The notes under the pieces were generated by a model. The model did not search any database, was not told where the DNA came from, and was given only the letters and a program-made list of their open reading frames with translations. A program made the translations under genes and the position numbers. Below, piece after piece: positions 49,854 to 59,289 of a stretch of DNA of 64,000 bases. How positions within the stretch are numbered: the first letter of the stretch is position 1; each line of letters starts with the position of its first letter. The DNA is from Limnohabitans sp. (GTDB lineage: Bacteria; Pseudomonadota; Gammaproteobacteria; Burkholderiales; Burkholderiaceae_C), in the NCBI GenBank assembly GCA_018882835.1, contig VERE01000010.1:1-64000 (forward strand), in the 5' to 3' direction.

Positions 49854-50333
49854 TTGGACAAGACACGGATTGTAAAAACCTTGCGATGGCAAGACGAGAC
49901 GCAAACCCAAGCCTTTGCGCAAGCCCTGGCTGCGCGTCCGGCCTTGCGCACAGCCACGCTGGAGCTGCAGGGCGATCTGGGCGCGGGAAAAACCACCCTG
50001 GTGCGTCATTTGTTGCGGGCACTGGGGGTTGCCGGTCGCATCAAAAGCCCAACCTACGCTGTGGTGGAGCCGCACCAAGCCCAGACGCCCGATGGCCTGC
50101 TGAACATTTGGCATTTTGACTTCTACCGCTTCAACGACCCGCGCGAGTGGGAGGATGCCGGTTTTCGTGACTTGTTCGCCAGCCCAGGACTGAAAATCAG
50201 CGAATGGCCCGAACAGGCACGCAGCGTCTTGCCCGTGCCAGACCTGGAAATCAGGCTCAGCGTGGCAGAGGACGATTCACGCATGGCCACCCTCACCGCC
50301 CGCACGCCCTGTGGCGAGGCCCTGCTCGCATGA
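49854..50333 (+). CDS. tsaE: tRNA threonylcarbamoyladenosine biosynthesis ATPase TsaE
   Basis: A 159-residue ATPase that regulates the TsaBD complex making t6A in tRNA. The P-loop is GDLGAGKTTLVRHLLRALG, followed by SPTYAVVEPHQ and IWHFDFYRFNDPREWEDAGF with the family's aspartate and tryptophan. I place the start at TTG 49854 (AGGAA five bases upstream), giving the usual length; the ATG at 49776 would add 26 unrelated residues and run over the start of queG. It overlaps amiC by ATGA. The start choice is the only real doubt. Confidence 0.9.
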   Translation: MDKTRIVKTLRWQDETQTQAFAQALAARPALRTATLELQGDLGAGKTTLVRHLLRALGVAGRIKSPTYAVVEPHQAQTPDGLLNIWHFDFYRFNDPREWEDAGFRDLFASPGLKISEWPEQARSVLPVPDLEIRLSVAEDDSRMATLTARTPCGEALLA

Positions 50334-51697
50334 ATCCCAGGCAGCGCCTCACAACATCGGGCCTGAACCGTCGCCAGGCCCTGCGTGCAGGCAGTCTGGT
50401 ATTGCTGCTGGGCTCAGCGCAACTGGCACGCGGCGCCACCATTCTGGCGGTGCGGGTCTGGCCGGCGGCGGAGTACACGCGGGTCACCATTGAATCGGAC
50501 ACGGCCTTGCAAACGCAAACCCTGTTTGTGGGCAACCCACCGCGGCTGGCTGTGGACATCGAGGGCATCGAACTCAACCCCGCGCTGCGCGAGCTGGTGG
50601 GCAAAGTGCGCTCCGACGACCCCTTCATCACTGGCGTGCGGGTGGGGCAATTCACGCCCACCACCGTGCGGCTGGTTCTGGACTTACGCCAAATGGTGCA
50701 GCCCCAGGTGTTCACCCTGCCACCGGTCAAGGGGGGGCAATCGAGTTACGACCATCGTTTGGTGTTGGACCTTTACCCGACCCAATTGGCAGACCCCTTG
50801 GAAGCCCTGATCGCAGAGCGCGCCAAAGGCGCTGCGTCGCCGGACCCGCTGGGCGAATTGTTGGCAAAGCATCCCGGCATGCAAGCACCGGTATCGCCCA
50901 ACAACGATGTGACGCCAGCGCCACCGAAGACGCTCTCGGGTGCGGCCAGTCCGGCGCCGACCGACCGCATGATTGTGGTGGCCCTGGATCCTGGCCATGG
51001 GGGCGAAGACCCTGGCGCCATCGGCCCCAGGGGAACCCGAGAAAAAGACGTGGTGCTGGAAATTGCCATGCGCTTGCGCGATCGCATCAACGGCACCGTG
51101 TTGAAAACCAAGCGCGGCAATTTGCCGATGCGCGCTTACCTGACGCGCGACGCCGATTATTTTGTGCCTTTGCATGTGCGCGTACAAAAAGCGCAGCGGG
51201 TGCAAGCCGACCTGTTCATCAGCTTGCACGCCGATGCTTTTTTCACGCCCGAAGCCCGCGGCGCCAGCGTCTTCGCCCTGAGCCAGGGCGCGGCCTCCAG
51301 TGCGGCCGCACGCTGGATGGCCAATCAGGAAAACCGCGCCGACAGTGTGGGCGGGCTGAACATCAAAGTGCGCGATGCCCATGTGCAACGGGCGTTGTTC
51401 GACATGAGTACGTCAGCCCAAATCAATGACAGCCTGAAGCTGGGCCAAGAATTGCTGGGGCAAATTCGGCAGATCGGCAAACTGCACAAACCGCAGGTGG
51501 AGCAGGCTGGCTTTGCGGTGTTGAAAGCGCCTGACATCCCCAGTGTGCTGGTGGAGACAGCCTTCATCAGCAACCCGCAGGAAGAGGCCCTGCTGGTCAG
51601 CGAGGCGTATCAGACGCAACTTGCCACAGCCTTGATGGGAGCCATCGAGCGCTATTTCTTGCGTAACCCGCCGTTGGCTCGCAACCGCTCGGCCTGA
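50330..51697 (+). CDS. amiC: N-acetylmuramoyl-L-alanine amidase AmiC
   Basis: A 455-residue periplasmic septal amidase. The N-terminus NRRQALRAGSLVLLLGSAQL looks like a twin-arginine signal (RR at about 13-14). An AMIN domain follows (about 40-140, VDIEGIELNPALRELVGKV), then Amidase_3 with zinc ligands in LDPGHGGEDPGA, TREKDV, ISLHADAF and the late glutamate in VLVETAFISNPQEE. It cleaves the stem peptide from N-acetylmuramic acid to separate daughter cells. The ATG at 50330 overlaps the tsaE stop. Length and domain order match AmiC. Confidence 0.93.
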   Translation: MNPRQRLTTSGLNRRQALRAGSLVLLLGSAQLARGATILAVRVWPAAEYTRVTIESDTALQTQTLFVGNPPRLAVDIEGIELNPALRELVGKVRSDDPFITGVRVGQFTPTTVRLVLDLRQMVQPQVFTLPPVKGGQSSYDHRLVLDLYPTQLADPLEALIAERAKGAASPDPLGELLAKHPGMQAPVSPNNDVTPAPPKTLSGAASPAPTDRMIVVALDPGHGGEDPGAIGPRGTREKDVVLEIAMRLRDRINGTVLKTKRGNLPMRAYLTRDADYFVPLHVRVQKAQRVQADLFISLHADAFFTPEARGASVFALSQGAASSAAARWMANQENRADSVGGLNIKVRDAHVQRALFDMSTSAQINDSLKLGQELLGQIRQIGKLHKPQVEQAGFAVLKAPDIPSVLVETAFISNPQEEALLVSEAYQTQLATALMGAIERYFLRNPPLARNRSA

Positions 51698-51698
51698 A

Positions 51699-52343
51699 TC
51701 AAGCCGCAGGCGCGCGGCTGGCTTTCCATGAGCCCCACAAGGCAATCAGTCCCGGAATCAGAATCATGGCCCAGATGATTTTTTCCAAATGGCGTTGCAC
51801 CCAGTCAATGTTGCCGAACCAGTATCCGGCCAGGCCAATACCAACCACCCACAAGACGGCCCCCAGCACATTGAAGGCACTGAATCGTGCGCGGTTCATG
51901 TGGGCCACGCCCGCCACAAAGGGGGCAAAGGTGCGTATGAACGGCATGAAACGCGCGATCACGATGGTGATGCCGCCATAGCGCTCGTAAAACGCATGGG
52001 CCTGGTCAAAAGCCTTGCGATTGAACCAGCGGGAATCCTCCCAGGCAAACACACGGTTTCCCAGATAGCGCCCGATGGTGTAGTTGCTTTGATCGCCCAA
52101 AATGGCCGCCGCGAGCAACACCCCCAGAGCCAAGGGCAGGCTCAAAAGGCCCACACCGCACAGCGCCCCCACCACAAACATCAAAGAGTCGCCCGGCAAA
52201 AAGGGCATCACCACCACGCCTGTTTCCACAAACACGATCAGAAACAGCAAGGCGTAGACCCAGGCACCGTAAGCCTGCACAAAGCTCTCGATGTAACGGT
52301 CGATGTGCAGCACAAAATCAATGGCGAGGGCAAGTATTTCCAT
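51699..52343 (-). CDS. DedA-family membrane protein
   Basis: A 214-residue inner-membrane protein of the DedA/Tvp38 (SNARE-associated) family, several of which act as phospholipid or undecaprenyl-phosphate flippases. ETGVVVMPFLPGDSLMFVVG, NYTIGRYLGNRVFAWEDSRW and GGITIVIARFMPFIRTFAPF are family signatures, with the membrane-embedded arginine/proline residues present. It converges with amiC (stops two bases apart) and is divergent from mutL, 26 bases away. Its specific lipid substrate is unknown. Confidence 0.92.
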   Translation of the reverse strand: MEILALAIDFVLHIDRYIESFVQAYGAWVYALLFLIVFVETGVVVMPFLPGDSLMFVVGALCGVGLLSLPLALGVLLAAAILGDQSNYTIGRYLGNRVFAWEDSRWFNRKAFDQAHAFYERYGGITIVIARFMPFIRTFAPFVAGVAHMNRARFSAFNVLGAVLWVVGIGLAGYWFGNIDWVQRHLEKIIWAMILIPGLIALWGSWKASRAPAA

Positions 52344-52369
52344 GGGGCGATTATCCTAGAATCCCATCA

Positions 52370-54214
52370 GTGAACGCCCCCGCCAGCCCCCGTCGCCCCA
52401 TCCGGGAATTGCCCGATGAACTGATCAGCCAAATTGCCGCTGGCGAAGTGGTGGAACGCCCCTCCTCCGTGGTCCGTGAATTGGTGGACAACGCGCTGGA
52501 CGCCGGGGCCAAGCAAATTCAGGTTCGCTTGTTGGCCGGTGGGGTGCGCCTGATCAGCGTGGAAGACGACGGTGGCGGCATACCCAAGGAAGAACTTCCG
52601 GTGGCTTTGCGGCGACATGCCACCAGCAAAATTCAAAACCTGCACGAGTTGGAATCGGTGAGCACCATGGGCTTTCGGGGCGAGGCCCTGGCGGCCATTG
52701 CCTCGGTGTCAGACATGGCCTTGCTGTCGCGCCCGCCGGGCCAGGACATGGCCATGAGCCTGGAGGCCCGCAGTGGCGAGCTGCGCCCTGTGGCCCGCGC
52801 TCCCGGCACCACGGTGGAAGTGCGCGAATTGTTTTTCAGCACGCCGGCCCGGCGCAAGTTCCTGAAAACCGATGCCACCGAACTGGCCCATTGCATGGAG
52901 GCGGTGCGGCGTCATGCGCTGGCACGCCCCGATGTCAGCTTTGCCATTTGGCATGAGGGCAAATTGGTCGCGCAATGGCGCAGTCAGACTGGCGAAAACG
53001 CCTTGGACCGCCGCCTGGCCGATGTGCTGGGTGAAGATTTTCTAACGGAGTCGGTCGCGGTACAGTACGCCCTGGGCTCCCTGACCGTGCGTGGCCGCGC
53101 AGGCTTGCCGGATGCAGCGCGTTCGCGCGCCGACCAGCAATTTGCATATGTCAACGGGCGCTTTGTGCGCGACAAAGTGGTGATGCATGCCGCACGCAGC
53201 GCATATGAAGATGTCTTGCACGGCCAGCGCCAGCCGGTGTACGCCTTGTACATCGAGATCGACCCCATGCGTGTGGACGTCAATGTGCACCCCACCAAAA
53301 TCGAAGTGCGGTTTCGCGACAGCCGTGAAATTCACCAAGCTGTGCGCCATGCGGTGGAGCAAGCGTTGGCTGCGCCGCGGGCCGGCGTGTTGTCCGGTGA
53401 GCGTGCGCAAGCGCTGGACGCGCTGAAAAATTTTGGTGATAGCGTCCCCACGCCGACGCCCACTCCAGCGCGTGGCATGCCGATCTGGCAACAGGAGCGC
53501 ATGCCCCTGGAGGGCCAACGCGTGCGTGAGCTGGGGTCGCTGTGGCAGCCTAGCCCTGCTGCGCCAACGCTGGCGCCCGAGGTGCGCGAAGCTGCGCCAT
53601 CGACGATGCCCGCTGCGTGGGCCACCCAAGACTGGCCGTTGGGCAAGGCGCTGGCACAACTGCATGGGATCTACATCCTGGCAGAAAACGCCCAGGGCCT
53701 GATCCTGGTCGACATGCACGCCGCACACGAACGCATCGTGTACGAGCGATTGAAACAGCAATGGGGCCAAGCAGGCCTGGCCAGCCAACCCCTGCTGCTG
53801 CCCGTCAGCTTTGCAGCCACGCCCGAAGAAATTGCCACAGCGCAAGCGTATGAGCCCAGTTTGCAAGCTTTGGGCATCGAGCTGTCCCCCCTCACCGCCA
53901 AGACCTTGGCGGTGCGTGCCGTGCCCGCCAGCTTGGTCGATGGCCATGCCGTGGAATTGGCGCGCAGCGTCCTGGCCGAATTGGCACAGCACGATGCCAG
54001 CACGGTCATTCAACGCGCCCAAGACGAACTGCTGGCCACCATGGCCTGTCATGGTGCTGTGCGCGCCAACCGCAAACTGACGCTGGATGAAATGAATGGC
54101 CTGCTGCGCCAGATGGAAGCGACCGAGCGCTCTGACCAATGCAACCATGGTCGACCGACCTGGCGCGCGCTCAGCATGAAAGAGCTGGACGCCCTGTTTT
54201 TGCGAGGCCGTTGA
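52370..54214 (+). CDS. mutL: DNA mismatch repair protein MutL
   Basis: A 614-residue mismatch repair protein. The GHKL ATPase is seen in AAGEVVERPSSVVRELVDNA, DDGGGIPKEEL and TMGFRGEALAAIASVSD. The C-terminal domain has DMHAAHERIVYE, which fits the endonuclease pattern DQHAx2Ex4E except for one residue, plus MACHGAVRANRKL and QCNHGRPTWR. This set is typical of MutL proteins that nick DNA themselves in bacteria without MutH. It starts at GTG 52370. The Bcr/CflA gene follows two bases after its stop. Confidence 0.95.
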   Translation: MNAPASPRRPIRELPDELISQIAAGEVVERPSSVVRELVDNALDAGAKQIQVRLLAGGVRLISVEDDGGGIPKEELPVALRRHATSKIQNLHELESVSTMGFRGEALAAIASVSDMALLSRPPGQDMAMSLEARSGELRPVARAPGTTVEVRELFFSTPARRKFLKTDATELAHCMEAVRRHALARPDVSFAIWHEGKLVAQWRSQTGENALDRRLADVLGEDFLTESVAVQYALGSLTVRGRAGLPDAARSRADQQFAYVNGRFVRDKVVMHAARSAYEDVLHGQRQPVYALYIEIDPMRVDVNVHPTKIEVRFRDSREIHQAVRHAVEQALAAPRAGVLSGERAQALDALKNFGDSVPTPTPTPARGMPIWQQERMPLEGQRVRELGSLWQPSPAAPTLAPEVREAAPSTMPAAWATQDWPLGKALAQLHGIYILAENAQGLILVDMHAAHERIVYERLKQQWGQAGLASQPLLLPVSFAATPEEIATAQAYEPSLQALGIELSPLTAKTLAVRAVPASLVDGHAVELARSVLAELAQHDASTVIQRAQDELLATMACHGAVRANRKLTLDEMNGLLRQMEATERSDQCNHGRPTWRALSMKELDALFLRGR

Positions 54215-54216
54215 GC

Positions 54217-55422
54217 ATGCATCCCTCCCTGGTGGTGGTCATGCTGGCGCTGATGCTGGGTATGCAGGCGGTGACCACCGATTTGTACTTGCCTGCCCTG
54301 CCCGCACTGACGCAAGGCTTCGGCGCACAGATGTCCCAAGCCCAGCTGACCTTGACGGCCATGTTGCTGTCATTCGGTGTGTCGCAATTGGCCTGGGGCC
54401 CGTTGTCCGACCGCTGGGGCCGCCGCCCGGTGTTGCTGGTGGGCGTCTGGGCTTACACCTTGAGCGCTTTGGGTTGCACCCTGGCCCCCACCATCGAGGC
54501 CCTGATTGGGATGCGTTGCCTGCAAGGCGTGGCCATGGGCGCTGTGGTCATGTGTGCCCGCGCCATTGTGCGTGACCTGTATGCCCCCATAGAAGGCGCC
54601 CGCGCAATGTCCAAGGCTCTCACAGGGCTGGGCATCCTTGCCTGCACCAGCGCACCCCTGGGAGGCGCCGTGGCGCAGCATTTGGGTTGGCGCGCTGCCC
54701 TGTCTTTTCTGGTGGCTTATGGTTTGGCCACGGCCTTGCTGGCCCAGACCCGCTTTCGCGAGAGCATTCCTCAAAAGAACCCGGGGGCGCTGCAAGTCCG
54801 GGTGCTGCTGCAAACCTGGCTGACCATCCTGCGCCATCCCACCTTTCGCGCGTTTACCTTGCTTTCGATGGGGGCTTTTGGCGCCTTGTTTTCTTTTTTG
54901 GCGTCGTCTTCCTTTATCTACATCCAAGTGCTTGGCTTGTCCAAGATCGCCTATGGCCTTGTGCTGTTCAGCAGCTCGTTTGCCTACATCCTGGGGACCT
55001 TGTTCTGCCGACGGTTGTTGCTGCGCCTGGGAATTCGCAAAACCATTCGCGTGGGCGCCGGTTTGTCATTGACCGGTGGGGTTTGGGTGGCGGCCATGGC
55101 TTACAGCGACATCATCAGCGTCCCGAGCTTGTTGGGGCCGTTTTACCTGATCATGGTCGCGCATGGCATCCATCAACCCATTGGCCAAAGCGGCGCTGTC
55201 GGACCTTTTCCGCAAGCGGCAGGCGCGGCCTCTGCGCTCAGCGGCTTTTTGATGACGGTGGTGGCCTTCGCCATCGGCAGCTGGCTGGGATGGCGGTTGG
55301 ACGGCACGGTCTTCCCTTTGGTGGAAGCCCTGTTGTTCTGGTCGGTCTGGCTTGCCGTTGTGGGCTGGACGCTGGTGCAACGCCATGGCGAGCCTTCAGG
55401 AGAGCCCCATGGCCAGCCCTGA
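54217..55422 (+). CDS. Bcr/CflA-type MFS drug transporter
   Basis: A 401-residue inner-membrane MFS antiporter with twelve predicted helices. The opening [20 protein letters not shown] with a membrane aspartate is typical of the Bcr/CflA drug-resistance subfamily, and the loop 2-3 motif [16 protein letters not shown] is present. Helix 5 ([20 protein letters not shown]) carries the antiporter motif. The ATG at 54217 is two bases after the mutL stop, and miaA starts inside its 3' end. The substrate is not predictable. Confidence 0.9.
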   Translation: MHPSLVVVMLALMLGMQAVTTDLYLPALPALTQGFGAQMSQAQLTLTAMLLSFGVSQLAWGPLSDRWGRRPVLLVGVWAYTLSALGCTLAPTIEALIGMRCLQGVAMGAVVMCARAIVRDLYAPIEGARAMSKALTGLGILACTSAPLGGAVAQHLGWRAALSFLVAYGLATALLAQTRFRESIPQKNPGALQVRVLLQTWLTILRHPTFRAFTLLSMGAFGALFSFLASSSFIYIQVLGLSKIAYGLVLFSSSFAYILGTLFCRRLLLRLGIRKTIRVGAGLSLTGGVWVAAMAYSDIISVPSLLGPFYLIMVAHGIHQPIGQSGAVGPFPQAAGAASALSGFLMTVVAFAIGSWLGWRLDGTVFPLVEALLFWSVWLAVVGWTLVQRHGEPSGEPHGQP

Positions 55423-56437
55423 AGCCCTGTTGAACATCCCCAGCGATTGGACTTGCCTGGTGTTGGCCGGGCCCACGGCCAGTGGCAAAACCGCTGTTTC
55501 CTTGGCGCTGGCGCAGCGTTGGCCGATCGAAATCATCAGTGTGGATTCCGCTTTGGTCTACCGGGGCATGGACATTGGCACGGCCAAACCCAGCGCTGAA
55601 GAACGCGCGGCTGTGCCCCACCACTTGCTGGACATTCGCGACCCCGCACAAGCCTACAACGCCGCAGACTTTGCGCGCGATGCACAAGACTTGATGGCGG
55701 CCATTCGCCAACGAGGCAAACTGCCCGTGCTGGTGGGCGGCACCCTGCTGTATTTCAAAGCCCTGTTTGATGGACTGGATGATTTGCCCAAGGCCGACCC
55801 CGCCATTCGCGCAGACATCGAAGCACAGGCGAACACATCGGGCTGGCCGGCCATGCATGCGCAGCTTGCAAGCATCGACCCCGCAACGGCTGCACGCCTT
55901 GCGCCCCGCGATGCGCAACGCATTGGCCGCGCCTTGGAAGTGTGGCAATTGACGGGGCGTCCCCTGTCCTCGTTTTTTGGCCAGGGCAGCAAAAGCCAGA
56001 ACAGCCAAGAGCGACCGCTCTGGCTTTCCCTGGAGCCCAGCGACCGGGCCTGGCTGCACCAGCGCATTGCCCAGCGTTTTGACACCATGCTGGCGCAAGG
56101 TTTTCTGGATGAGGTTCGCCAACTGCGTGCGCGCGGCGACCTTCACCCCGAGCTGCCCGCCATGCGCTGTGTCGGCTACCGCCAGGCATGGCAACTCTTG
56201 GACCATTACCCAGAGGCAATGCCCCCTCCTGACTCACCCGCTTACTTGCAATTTCGCGAACAGGGCATTGCCGCCACACGGCAACTCGCCAAGCGCCAGC
56301 TGACCTGGTTGCGCAGCCTGCCGCAGCGCAACATCATGGCGTGTGACAGGCCCCATCTCACAACGCAGTTGCTGCAACAACTCGAGCCGCATCTTGAAAG
56401 TTCATGTCTTGCCCCAGGGCGACACCTTCGAGGTTGA
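55409..56437 (+). CDS. miaA: tRNA dimethylallyltransferase MiaA
   Basis: A 342-residue enzyme that prenylates A37 of tRNAs reading codons that start with U. The P-loop is [19 protein letters not shown], followed by [19 protein letters not shown] and [19 protein letters not shown], with [17 protein letters not shown] in the C-terminal half. The ATG at 55409 has AGGAG seven bases upstream, better than the one at 55385. It overlaps the transporter gene by 14 bases, and the pseudouridine synthase gene starts within its end. The C-terminus has the normal [12 protein letters not shown] stretch. Confidence 0.95.
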   Translation: MASPEALLNIPSDWTCLVLAGPTASGKTAVSLALAQRWPIEIISVDSALVYRGMDIGTAKPSAEERAAVPHHLLDIRDPAQAYNAADFARDAQDLMAAIRQRGKLPVLVGGTLLYFKALFDGLDDLPKADPAIRADIEAQANTSGWPAMHAQLASIDPATAARLAPRDAQRIGRALEVWQLTGRPLSSFFGQGSKSQNSQERPLWLSLEPSDRAWLHQRIAQRFDTMLAQGFLDEVRQLRARGDLHPELPAMRCVGYRQAWQLLDHYPEAMPPPDSPAYLQFREQGIAATRQLAKRQLTWLRSLPQRNIMACDRPHLTTQLLQQLEPHLESSCLAPGRHLRG

Positions 56438-57335
56438 CACCTCGTGCAGCCTGCTTGAGGGTGCAGAGCGCGCCGGTTGGCGCTGGCCAAGCGCGTGCAG
56501 GAACGGCACATGCCGGTCTTGTTTGTGCCGCCTGGTGGCGGGCGAAATCCGCTACACCTTGGAATGGCCGGGCGTGAGCGCGGAGGAAAAAGCACAAGGC
56601 TGGATCTTGCCCTGCGTGGCACGAGCCCAGTCGGAACTCACCATCGAACAACCCGCGGCCCGCAAGCTACCCCCTGCTTTGTCGCTGCTTTGGTCTGACG
56701 ACGACCTGCTGGTGCTGGACAAGCCCAGTGGTTTGCTGGCGGTGCCTGGCAAGGGCCCTGACAAACAAGACTGTTTGTCGCGGCGCGTCACCGACACTTA
56801 CCCGGAAGCTTTGGTGGTGCACCGCCTGGACCAGGGCACCTCCGGGCTGATGCTGATGGCGCGCAACCCCGAAGCGCAAAAGAAACTGGGGCATGCCTTC
56901 GAACATCGCCAAGTCGACAAAGTTTATTTGGCGCGCGTGCAGGGGGTGTTGCCGGCGTCATCTGACTGGCAAACCATCGACTTGCCCATTTTGCTGGATT
57001 GGCCTCACCGGCCGCGCCATATCATCGACCCCAGTGGGCGACCCAGCCAAACCCTGTGGCGCTGTCTGCAGTCCGACCCACAGAGCCAGAGCTCGCTCTT
57101 GGCGCTGCGCCCCCTGACCGGACGAACCCATCAGTTGCGGGTCCATCTGCGAGCCTTCGGGCATCCGATTTGGGGCGATGCCTTGTATGCCCCCGAAGCG
57201 GTCCAGGCGCGATCGAACCGGCTGCTGCTGCACGCCTGGCGCTTGACCTTGCCTCACCCCCGCCATGGAACGTCTCAGCAATGGGAGGCTGCGCCACCCC
57301 CGGGCCTGAACCCAGGCAACGTCAGCGTCGTGTAG
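56394..57335 (+). CDS. Fusion of plant-type [2Fe-2S] ferredoxin domain and RluA-family pseudouridine synthase
   Basis: A 313-residue fusion. The N-terminal domain (about 1-85) is a plant-type ferredoxin with C-x4-C-x2-C-x30-C, seen in [10 protein letters not shown] and ILPCVA, so all four ligands remain. The rest (about 90-310) is an RluA-type pseudouridine synthase with [18 protein letters not shown] carrying the catalytic aspartate, then [20 protein letters not shown] and GDALYA. It probably modifies uridine in rRNA or tRNA. The start is uncertain: TTG 56394 (LKVHVLPQG) matches the ferredoxin's first strand, while ATG 56343 adds 17 unrelated residues. It overlaps the miaA end. What the cluster does is unknown. 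Confidence 0.85.
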   Translation: MKVHVLPQGDTFEVDTSCSLLEGAERAGWRWPSACRNGTCRSCLCRLVAGEIRYTLEWPGVSAEEKAQGWILPCVARAQSELTIEQPAARKLPPALSLLWSDDDLLVLDKPSGLLAVPGKGPDKQDCLSRRVTDTYPEALVVHRLDQGTSGLMLMARNPEAQKKLGHAFEHRQVDKVYLARVQGVLPASSDWQTIDLPILLDWPHRPRHIIDPSGRPSQTLWRCLQSDPQSQSSLLALRPLTGRTHQLRVHLRAFGHPIWGDALYAPEAVQARSNRLLLHAWRLTLPHPRHGTSQQWEAAPPPGLNPGNVSVV

Positions 57336-57396
57336 TCCTTGCCCTTCAAAATCGACCCGTTTCAATTTTTCCCATCCTTACATTTGGAGACATACC

Positions 57397-58578
57397 ATGC
57401 GTGAAGTCGTCGTTGTCAGCGGTGTGCGCACCGCCATTGGCACCTTTGGTGGCAGCCTGAAGGACATTCCCCCAACCGTGCTGGGCGCCACCGTGGTGCG
57501 CGAAGCCTTGAGCCGCGCCAAAGTGGAAGGCGCAGAAGTGGGGCACGTGGTGTTCGGCCATGTGGTGAACACCGAACCCAAAGACATGTACCTGTCCCGC
57601 GTGGCTGCGGTGGAAGGTGGCTGCTCCCAGGACACCCCCGCTTTCAACGTCAACCGCCTGTGCGGCTCTGGTCTGCAAGCCATCATTTCGGCCAGCCAAG
57701 CCATTCAATTGGGCGACACGGACGTCGCCATTGGAGGGGGTGCTGAAAACATGAGCCGCGGCCCCTACGCCAATCTGACCCAGCGCTGGGGCACCCGCAT
57801 GGGTGACGCCAAACTGGTCGACATGATGACCGGCGCGCTGCATGACCCGTTTCACACCATTCACATGGGCGTGACCGCAGAAAACATCGCTGCCAAGTGG
57901 GGCATCAGCCGTGAAGACCAAGACAAGCTGGCCCTGGAAAGTCACCACCGCGCCGAGCGTGCCACGGCTGCCGGCTACTTCAAGGACCAGATCGTTCCGG
58001 TGATGCTCAAGTCGCGCAAGGGCGAAGTGGCTTATGCCACCGATGAGCATTTCCGCACCGGCGCGACCCTGGAAGATTTCTCCAAGCTCAAGCCAGTGTT
58101 CATCAAGGAGAACGGTTCTGTGACAGCTGGCAATGCCTCTGGCATCAACGACGCAGCCGCGGCCGTGGTGCTGATGGAAGCATCGGCTGCCGCCAAGAAA
58201 GGCCTGAAACCCCTGGCCCGTCTGGTCGCTTATGCCCATGCTGGCGTGGACCCCAAATACATGGGCATCGGCCCCGTGCCTGCCACGCAAAAGGCTTTGG
58301 CCAAAGCAGGCCTGAAGGTCAGCGACTTGGACGTGATCGAAGCCAACGAAGCCTTTGCGGCACAAGCCTGCGCTGTCAGCCGTGACCTGGGCCTGGACCC
58401 GGCCAAAGTCAACCCGAATGGCTCGGGCATTTCACTGGGCCACCCGATTGGCGCCACCGGCGCGTTGATCACCGTGAAAGCGCTGTACGAACTCGAGCGC
58501 ATCCAGGGCCGTTATGCCTTGGTCACCATGTGCATCGGCGGCGGCCAAGGCATTGCCGCAATTTTCGAGCGTTGCTGA
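57397..58578 (+). CDS. phaA: Acetyl-CoA C-acetyltransferase (PhaA/AtoB type)
   Basis: A 393-residue thiolase with the full catalytic set: C89 in NVNRLCGSGLQAI, H349 in LGHPIGATGA and C379 in TMCIGGGQGIA. It condenses two acetyl-CoA into acetoacetyl-CoA or runs the reverse. GGAGA eight bases upstream supports the ATG. It stands alone, with no phaB or phaC nearby, so a role in polyhydroxybutyrate synthesis is possible but unproven; degradation of acetoacetyl-CoA is the alternative. A hairpin at 58623-58647 may end its transcript. Confidence 0.93.
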   Translation: MREVVVVSGVRTAIGTFGGSLKDIPPTVLGATVVREALSRAKVEGAEVGHVVFGHVVNTEPKDMYLSRVAAVEGGCSQDTPAFNVNRLCGSGLQAIISASQAIQLGDTDVAIGGGAENMSRGPYANLTQRWGTRMGDAKLVDMMTGALHDPFHTIHMGVTAENIAAKWGISREDQDKLALESHHRAERATAAGYFKDQIVPVMLKSRKGEVAYATDEHFRTGATLEDFSKLKPVFIKENGSVTAGNASGINDAAAAVVLMEASAAAKKGLKPLARLVAYAHAGVDPKYMGIGPVPATQKALAKAGLKVSDLDVIEANEAFAAQACAVSRDLGLDPAKVNPNGSGISLGHPIGATGALITVKALYELERIQGRYALVTMCIGGGQGIAAIFERC

Positions 58579-58622
58579 AACTGAGCAAGTGACCGTCAAG
58601 GGTCGCTTGCTTGACACGCATC

Positions 58623-58647
58623 AAGCGGGCCTTCAACAGGCCCGCTT
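58623..58647. terminator. Inverted repeat after the thiolase gene
   Basis: AAGCGGGCC and GGCCCGCTT form a perfect 9-base stem with a 7-base loop, 45 bases after the phaA-like stop. No run of T follows directly, so it may act as a weak or Rho-assisted terminator. Confidence 0.45.
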
Positions 58648-58694
58648 ATGCTTGAGCTCTGCATTTGTTCTCATTTTCACATTTGGAGTCCTTC

Positions 58695-59201
58695 ATGAGC
58701 GACACACTGACACCCACTGCTGAGCGACAGGCCTCCTTGCAATGGTCGGATGCGTTGGTGCTTGAGTTGGACTTCATGGACGACACCCACAAGGAATTCG
58801 TCGACTTGTTGGCGCAAACAGAAACTGCCGAAGACGCAGACCTTCTGGACAGGTTCACCGCGCTGATTGACCACACCGACGATCATTTTGGGCGCGAGGA
58901 CCGCTGGATGGAAAACACCCGGTTTTCTGCCTCCCATTGCCACAGCATGCAGCACAACGTGGTGTTGCAAGTGATGCGCGAAGGCTTGCGTCGGGGCCGC
59001 GATGACAACGACTTGAAGTTGGTGCGTGAGCTTGCGCGTGAACTGGGCATCTGGTTTCCTCAGCATGCCCAAACCATGGACGCCGCCCTGGCCTTGCATT
59101 TGCGGCGTGTGGGCTATGACGCAGCCACCGGCATTGTGCACCAGCCCGATGCCCTGACCGAAGACGACATCCACGGCTGCGGCGGCGCCACCTGCGCCTG
59201 A
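58695..59201 (+). CDS. Bacteriohemerythrin
   Basis: A 168-residue four-helix-bundle protein with all seven di-iron ligands of hemerythrin: H32 (DDTHKEF), H64 and E68 (HFGRE), H83 and H87 (HSMQH), and H124 and D129 (HAQTMD). It binds oxygen reversibly and may store, sense or deliver it in the cytoplasm. A C-terminal tail of about 30 residues after the bundle contains two cysteines (HGCGGATCA). The ATG at 58695 has GGAG upstream. It is monocistronic by spacing. Micro-oxic living is consistent with the cbb3 locus, but a direct link is not shown. Confidence 0.92.
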   Translation: MSDTLTPTAERQASLQWSDALVLELDFMDDTHKEFVDLLAQTETAEDADLLDRFTALIDHTDDHFGREDRWMENTRFSASHCHSMQHNVVLQVMREGLRRGRDDNDLKLVRELARELGIWFPQHAQTMDAALALHLRRVGYDAATGIVHQPDALTEDDIHGCGGATCA

Positions 59202-59289
59202 GCGACCCGACCATCATCGAAAACGCAGCGCTTCGATCTGTCTCAAAAGAGGAATTACAGCGGCCCTCAAAAGGCCTTTCACTGGCAGG

